Shown here piece by piece: positions 12,826 to 17,114 of a stretch of 17,114 bases of DNA (the first letter of the stretch is position 1; the number at the start of each line of letters is the position of its first letter). The position numbers and the translations under genes were made by a program. Source of the stretch: a bacterium (GTDB lineage: Bacteria > Patescibacteriota > Minisyncoccia > Minisyncoccales > PEYH01); assembly GCA_021158195.1 (NCBI GenBank), contig JAGGVA010000019.1, positions 1 through 17,114 of the forward strand. Reading direction: 5' to 3'. The notes under the pieces are model-generated. The model saw only the letters and a program-made list of their open reading frames with translations, had not been told where the DNA came from and made no database searches.

Positions 12826-14076
12826 ATGAAATTCCTTGCTGATCTACATATTCACTCAAAATATTCCCGGGCAACCTCATCTCAGGCCGATTTAGAGCAT
12901 TATGCTGAAAAAGCAGAGGAAAAAGGAATAGATGTAATCGGAACCGGAGATTTTACCCATCCTCAATGGCTTCAAGAAATTAAAGAAAAACTAGAGCCTG
13001 CAGAGCCAGGGCTTTTTAAATTAAAGAATTCAAAAAACGAAACAAGGTTTATTTTAACAAGCGAAATAAGTTGTATTTATTCCAAAAATGGAGCAGTAAG
13101 AAAAATTCATCTTTTAATTTTGGCTCCGTCAATTGAAGTTGTTGAAAAAATCAATGCCCAACTTGGATGGATTGGAAATTTAAAGGCAGATGGAAGACCA
13201 ACTTTGGGTTTAGATGCAAAAGAACTTCTAAAAATTGTTTTAAATACCTCCAAAGACGCAATGGTAATCCCGGCGCATATTTGGACGCCGTGGTTTTCTT
13301 TGTTTGGCTCCCGTTCTGGCTTTGATTCACTTGAAGAATGCTTTGAAGAGTATACAAAATACATTTATGCTGCTGAAACAGGATTGAGCGCTGATCCAAA
13401 AATGTGCTGGCGTGTTTCTGATCTAGACAAATTAACTCTTGTGAGCAACTCCGATGCCCATTCGCCAGAGAAATTAGGAAGAGAAGTAAATGTCTTTGAT
13501 ACAGAACTAAACTATCATTCAATTATTGAGGCAATAAAAAACAAAGATAAAGCAAAATTTTTATACACTATTGAATTTTATCCTGAAGAAGGAAAATATC
13601 ACTATGATGGACATAGAAACTGCGGGGTAAGAGTATCGCCAAAAGAGGCAAAAAAATATAATAATATTTGTCCGGTTTGTGGAAAACCTCTTACCCTAGG
13701 AGTGTTACACCGAGTAGAGGAACTTGCTGATAGAGAAGAAGGGTTTGTGCCGCCGGATGCTATTCCTTATAAAAGTTTGATACCTCTTAAAGAAATCATT
13801 GCTGAGGCGCTTTCATACGGCACTGCCACCAAAGAAGTAGAAAAAGAATACAAAAAATTGATTAGCCATTTTAAAAACGAATTTAATATCCTTTTAAATG
13901 TCTCTTTTCAAGACCTCAAAAATATTACTTTGCCAGAAATAGCCCAAGGAATTATTAAGGCACGAAACGGGGAAGTATATATAGAGCCCGGCTATGATGG
14001 AGTTTTTGGCAAGATTAGAATTTTCTCTCCTCAAGAAAAACAAAAAGCCCCAGGACAAACAACTCTTTTTGGCTAA
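12826..14076 (+). CDS. Endonuclease Q-family PHP-domain DNA repair nuclease (TIGR00375)
   Basis: EndoQ nicks DNA on the 5' side of deaminated bases and abasic sites; characterised mainly from Thermococcales and a few bacteria. The 416-residue protein has the full PHP metal site: Asp6, His8 and His10 in ADLHIHSKYS, Asp42 in GTGDFTHPQW, Glu80, His95, His151 in PAHIWTPWFSLFG, and Asp210/His212 in NSDAHS. Family-specific blocks are SGFDSLEECF (164-173), AAETGLSADP (182-191) and TIEFYPEEGKYHYDGHR (248-264). A zinc site is formed by Cys266, Cys282 and Cys285 with a nearby histidine. The last residues are GQTTLFG; Gln411 to Phe415 matches the QxxLF clamp-binding pentapeptide. It is preceded by an AT-rich repeat element and has no Shine-Dalgarno sequence. 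Confidence 0.93.
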   Translation: MKFLADLHIHSKYSRATSSQADLEHYAEKAEEKGIDVIGTGDFTHPQWLQEIKEKLEPAEPGLFKLKNSKNETRFILTSEISCIYSKNGAVRKIHLLILAPSIEVVEKINAQLGWIGNLKADGRPTLGLDAKELLKIVLNTSKDAMVIPAHIWTPWFSLFGSRSGFDSLEECFEEYTKYIYAAETGLSADPKMCWRVSDLDKLTLVSNSDAHSPEKLGREVNVFDTELNYHSIIEAIKNKDKAKFLYTIEFYPEEGKYHYDGHRNCGVRVSPKEAKKYNNICPVCGKPLTLGVLHRVEELADREEGFVPPDAIPYKSLIPLKEIIAEALSYGTATKEVEKEYKKLISHFKNEFNILLNVSFQDLKNITLPEIAQGIIKARNGEVYIEPGYDGVFGKIRIFSPQEKQKAPGQTTLFG

Positions 14077-14082
14077 ATTCGT

Positions 14083-14111
14083 TTGACCAAACAGCAATTA
14101 AGTTCTAAAAT
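14083..14111 (+). promoter_or_regulatory. Predicted promoter of the FtsZ-like gene
   Basis: TTGACC (14083-14088), a 17-base spacer and TAAAAT (14106-14111). The -10 box ends six bases before the ATG at 14118, so transcription should start at or within a base or two of the start codon: a leaderless message. Confidence 0.7.
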
Positions 14112-14117
14112 ATCATA

Positions 14118-15371
14118 ATGAAAAAAAGAGACAAAAAAAACATAGAAAACTCTCCAAGGTTTACAAAACTTCAGCCTCCGAAGATAAAAATATTGGGTGT
14201 CGGCGGCGGAGGATCTTCAATTGTTGAAGAAATATCAAAAATTATTAAAAAAGAGCGGCTTCCTTTTCTTTCAAAAATTGAGTTTATTGCCGCCAATGTA
14301 GATTTGCAGGCAATTAACTCTCTTAAAAGAAACTTAAAAACAATTTATTTTGGCGAAGATGTAACTTTTGGTTTAGGATGCGGAATGAATGCCAATTTAG
14401 GAAGGGAGGCGGCTTTGAAATCTAAAGACAAATTTGAAAAAGAATTTAAAAAAACAGATTTCTGCATTCTTATATCTTCTTTGGGCGGAGGAACGGGCTC
14501 CGGCGCTTCTCCAGTAATTGCTCAAATTCTTCAGCAACTTAAAATTCCAACACTTGGAATTTTTACCCTTCCATTTAAGTTTGAAGGCACAAAAAGATTA
14601 GAAATAGCAAAAAACTCACTTAAGGCAATGGCTCCGTTTTTAAATGGGTACGCTGTCATTCCTAATCAAAAAGTTTTTAATATTGTCCAACCACAAACCA
14701 GTCTTCAGGGTTCATTATCTTTGATTAATAAATTCCTGGCAGAAATTATAAAAAGTTTACTGGAAACAATTTATCTTCCAGGGTTTATCAATATTGATTT
14801 TGCTGATATTAAATCTATTCTTAATCAAAAAGGAGAAAAGGTTTATCTTGCTACCGCCACTGTTAAAGGAAAAAATAAAAAAGAGAAAGCCATAAAAGAA
14901 ATATTTAAAAATCCGCTCTTTTCTCATAAAGAACTAGTTTTTGAAAAAATCCTTCTTAATGTTATGCCCTCAAGCGACATTTCTATGAAAGAACTTGAGG
15001 AAATTTGCGAGGAAGTTTACAAAAGAAATCCCAGGGCAAAAATTATTTTTGGAATATCTAAAAACTTATCTCAACACAATACTCTCAAAATTCTACTTTT
15101 GGCAGTACTAAAAAAACCTTCTAAGCCAAAGGTTAAAAAAAGAAAGGAGGTTAAAAAAGAAGAGGCAAAAAAAGCAGAAGAAAAAAAAGAAAAACCAAAA
15201 ACAATTCAGAAAAAAGGGAAGAAAGGCGCTAAGAAGAAACCGAGAAAAAAAGAAATAACCAGAAGAAATGCCTTAGACGTTCATCAACTCTTGAAAGAAA
15301 CAGAAAAAGAACTTATTGAAGAAGAAAAAAAATGGGAAGTGCCAGCATTTTTGAAAAAGAAATCTTCATAA
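14118..15371 (+). CDS. Divergent FtsZ-family tubulin-like GTPase with lysine-rich linker
   Basis: The 417-residue protein has the FtsZ layout. The G-box is ISSLGGGTGSGASP (119-132). The first nucleotide loop reads GVGGGGSSIVEEI (27-39), with NVDLQAI (60-66) and TFGLGCGMNANLGREAA (83-99) following; the last departs from the usual TxGLGAGGxPxxG. The synergy (T7) loop NIDFAD (225-230) keeps both acidic residues, so GTP hydrolysis is expected. Residues about 332-382 are a lysine/glutamate-rich basic linker. The end WEVPAFLKKK (406-415) fits the FtsZ C-terminal peptide (DIPAFLR), which binds FtsA/ZipA/SepF-type partners. It could be the only FtsZ or a second paralogue; this window cannot decide. 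It is followed by galU after 26 bases. Confidence 0.9.
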   Translation: MKKRDKKNIENSPRFTKLQPPKIKILGVGGGGSSIVEEISKIIKKERLPFLSKIEFIAANVDLQAINSLKRNLKTIYFGEDVTFGLGCGMNANLGREAALKSKDKFEKEFKKTDFCILISSLGGGTGSGASPVIAQILQQLKIPTLGIFTLPFKFEGTKRLEIAKNSLKAMAPFLNGYAVIPNQKVFNIVQPQTSLQGSLSLINKFLAEIIKSLLETIYLPGFINIDFADIKSILNQKGEKVYLATATVKGKNKKEKAIKEIFKNPLFSHKELVFEKILLNVMPSSDISMKELEEICEEVYKRNPRAKIIFGISKNLSQHNTLKILLLAVLKKPSKPKVKKRKEVKKEEAKKAEEKKEKPKTIQKKGKKGAKKKPRKKEITRRNALDVHQLLKETEKELIEEEKKWEVPAFLKKKSS

Positions 15372-15397
15372 ATTAAAATTGTGTAATTTACAAAAAT

Positions 15398-16282
15398 ATG
15401 AATCAAGAAATCAAAAAAGTTATTATTCCAATTGCGGGCCTGGGAACAAGATTTTTACCCCTGTCTAAAGTTGTACCCAAAGAGTTTTTGCCATTGGTAG
15501 ACAAACCAACTATTCAATATATTGTTGAAGAAGCACAAAAGGCAGGAATTGAAGAAATTATATTTGTAGCAAGTTCAAAGAAAACAACTGTAATAGATTA
15601 TTTTAAAGAAAATAAAAGTTTGGAAAAAATTCTAAAAAAGAGAGGGCGAAATGAGTTATTAAAAGAACTAGAAACCATAAAGCAATTAGAAAAAAGTTTA
15701 AACTTTACTATAACGGTTCAAAAACAACCCTTGGGAGACGGTCATGCCATTCTTCAGGCTTTTCCCTTTGTAAAAAAAGAACCTGTGGCAGTAATGTTTG
15801 GCGACGATATTGTAGAAGGTAAAACCCCTTGTATAGAACAACTTATAAGATTATATAGAACTGCCCAAAGGCCTGTATTGGCTTTATATCGGGTTCCAGA
15901 AGAAAAACTCTCTTCTTATGGAGTTGTTTCTGTAGAAAAAATTGCCAACCGGGTTTTTAAAATAAAAAAGATTGTAGAAAAACCTTCTTTAGATAAAGCG
16001 CCCTCTAATTTAGCGATTATTGGAAAGTATGTACTAACGCCTGAAGTATTTGACTATCTAAAGCAGGCGAAACCGAATAAAAAAGGAGAAATTGTTTTGG
16101 CAGATACATTACAGAAAATGTTAGATGAAGGTAAAAACATTTATGGATATGAAATAGAAGGGAAATGGCTTGAATGCGGCAATAAAATGGATTGGCTCAA
16201 AACTCATATTTATTTAAGTTTAAAAGATCCGCGGTTTGGGCCAGAACTTAGAAGATTTATTAAGGAGAATAAATTAATATAA
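15398..16282 (+). CDS. galU: UTP-glucose-1-phosphate uridylyltransferase
   Basis: GalU makes UDP-glucose from UTP and glucose 1-phosphate, for cell-surface sugars. The 294-residue sequence begins with the nucleotide-binding AGLGTRFLPLSKVVPKEFLP (13-32), then QPLGDGHAILQAF (110-122; the usual form is PLGLGHA), MFGDDI (133-138), KKIVEKP (190-196), IIGKYVLTPEVFDYL (207-221) and LECGNKMDW (258-266). Length matches the family. No Shine-Dalgarno sequence is seen; TGTAAT (15382-15387) 10 bases before the ATG may be a -10 box of its own, but it lacks a good -35. The next gene starts five bases after its stop. A DTDP-glucose synthase reading is less likely because of the GalU-type ends. Confidence 0.94.
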   Translation: MNQEIKKVIIPIAGLGTRFLPLSKVVPKEFLPLVDKPTIQYIVEEAQKAGIEEIIFVASSKKTTVIDYFKENKSLEKILKKRGRNELLKELETIKQLEKSLNFTITVQKQPLGDGHAILQAFPFVKKEPVAVMFGDDIVEGKTPCIEQLIRLYRTAQRPVLALYRVPEEKLSSYGVVSVEKIANRVFKIKKIVEKPSLDKAPSNLAIIGKYVLTPEVFDYLKQAKPNKKGEIVLADTLQKMLDEGKNIYGYEIEGKWLECGNKMDWLKTHIYLSLKDPRFGPELRRFIKENKLI

Positions 16283-16287
16283 AGGTT

Positions 16288-17114
16288 ATGAAGAATGATC
16301 AAATTTATGATTTAATTATCATTGGTGGAGGGCCGGCAGGAATTACTGCTGGAATTTATGCTGGAAGGCAACATCTTAAAACGCTTTTAATTTGTAAAGA
16401 ATTTGGAGGGCAGGTCGGAAAAAAAGCAATTGATATTGAAAATTATCCTGGTTTTGAGAAAATCTCAGGAATTGAGTTAATTCAAAAGTTTAAGAATCAT
16501 CTTCAAAAATTTAATATCGAGGTTCAGCAAGATGAGGTTACAAGAATTCAGAAAGAAGAAGACGTATTTAGCGTTTATACAAAGACAGATAAAATATTTA
16601 ATTCCTTGGCAGTAATTATTGCCTCAGGGGCAGACCCAAGACCTTTAGAAGTTGAAGGAGAAAAGGAATTTTTAGGAAAGGGAGTAAGTTATTGTGCTGT
16701 TTGTGATGGTGCTTTCTTTAAAGATAAAACTGTTGCAGTTGTTGGAGGTGGGAATGCAGGTTTTGAAACTGCAATTTTCCTATCAAAAATTGCAAAGAAA
16801 ATTTATATCCTGGAATATGGTGAAACTGTCAAAGCTGACTTGACAAATCAAGAAATTGTAAAAAATTTAGGAAAGACAGAAATTATAACTAATGCTCAGG
16901 TTAAAAAAATTGCAGGCGACAATGTTGTGAAATCGATTGTTTTTTTAGATCGCAAAACTCAAGAAGAAAAAGAACTTCAGGTTGATGGAGTTTTCATTCA
17001 AATCGGAAATCAACCAGCAACCTCTTTTGCCAAAGAACTTGTAGATTTCAATGAAAAAGACGAAATTGTCATTGAGTTTGAAACCTGCCAAACTAAAACA
17101 GAAGGTTTATTTGC
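16288..17114 (+). CDS. FAD-dependent disulfide reductase of thioredoxin reductase/AhpF type, cut off by the window end
   Basis: About 275 residues are visible and the frame is open at the edge, missing the final part with the second FAD motif. The FAD motif GGGPAG (13-18), the redox pair Cys136/Cys139 in CAVCDGAFF, and the pyridine nucleotide motif GGGNAGFETA (153-162) are present. Thioredoxin reductases usually follow the latter with HRRxxxR, which binds NADPH phosphate. Here the sequence is ILEYGETVKADLTNQE (174-189), close to the LLEFAPEMKAD of AhpF, which uses NADH. There is no AhpF N-terminal thioredoxin-like pair, so it is an AhpF-type core without that extension. It probably reduces thioredoxin or a peroxiredoxin. 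It follows galU by five bases. Confidence 0.9.
   Translation, partial: MKNDQIYDLIIIGGGPAGITAGIYAGRQHLKTLLICKEFGGQVGKKAIDIENYPGFEKISGIELIQKFKNHLQKFNIEVQQDEVTRIQKEEDVFSVYTKTDKIFNSLAVIIASGADPRPLEVEGEKEFLGKGVSYCAVCDGAFFKDKTVAVVGGGNAGFETAIFLSKIAKKIYILEYGETVKADLTNQEIVKNLGKTEIITNAQVKKIAGDNVVKSIVFLDRKTQEEKELQVDGVFIQIGNQPATSFAKELVDFNEKDEIVIEFETCQTKTEGLF

Overview
The window is an AT-rich bacterial chromosome segment with short intergenic gaps. Several features suggest a small-genome bacterium of the Candidate Phyla Radiation (Patescibacteria), probably Parcubacteria-like. They are a divergent FtsZ with a lysine-rich tail, a one-polypeptide UvrD-type helicase/nuclease, an endonuclease Q, a COG2316-type HD protein, an unusual YchF and a shortened TruB. 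This placement is inference from gene content and style; no rRNA or tRNA is present to confirm it. TGA is used as a stop codon (for example at 9845-9847 and 11680-11682), which argues against the code-25 lineages.

Layout. 1-920: a sigma-70 family gene with its own promoter, strong ribosome binding site and terminator. 929-2048: ychF, convergent with a membrane-anchored alpha/beta hydrolase (minus strand). The hydrolase promoter overlaps the start of a small zinc metallopeptidase gene that is followed immediately by tgt. tgt and truB meet tail to tail with overlapping stop codons. truB is fused to an acylphosphatase domain. 5428-5905 is a 478-base gene-free stretch holding a candidate structured RNA that ends in a terminator, a cluster of palindromic repeats, and the acpP promoter. 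5906-6187: acpP and its terminator. 6242-9163: helicase/nuclease. 9314-10140: a self-contained unit of two translationally coupled genes I do not recognise. 10191-11263: a small membrane protein coupled to a PD-(D/E)XK nuclease. 11269-12816: a HEPN/nucleotidyltransferase pair and an HD hydrolase lying between AT-rich repeats. 12826-14076: endonuclease Q. 14118-17114: FtsZ-like protein, GalU and a cut-off AhpF-type flavin disulfide reductase.

How the genes fit together. Most are housekeeping: tRNA modification (tgt, truB), translation-linked GTPase (ychF), DNA repair (helicase/nuclease, EndoQ, stand-alone nuclease), division (FtsZ-like), sugar nucleotide supply (galU), redox (flavin reductase) and acyl carrier. 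The HEPN/MNT pair is the only recognisable toxin-antitoxin-like module. I see no CRISPR array, transposase, integrase or clear phage gene. Gene starts fall into two styles. A few genes have a strong Shine-Dalgarno sequence (sigma, hydrolase, acpP, the unknown pair). The others have none, and some have a predicted promoter so close to the ATG that the transcript would be leaderless or nearly so (ftsZ-like, helicase).

Most worth checking: the TruB-acylphosphatase fusion, the clamp-binding-like tail on EndoQ, the structured RNA and palindromic repeat region at 5565-5826, the unknown gene pair at 9386-10122, and the divergent FtsZ.
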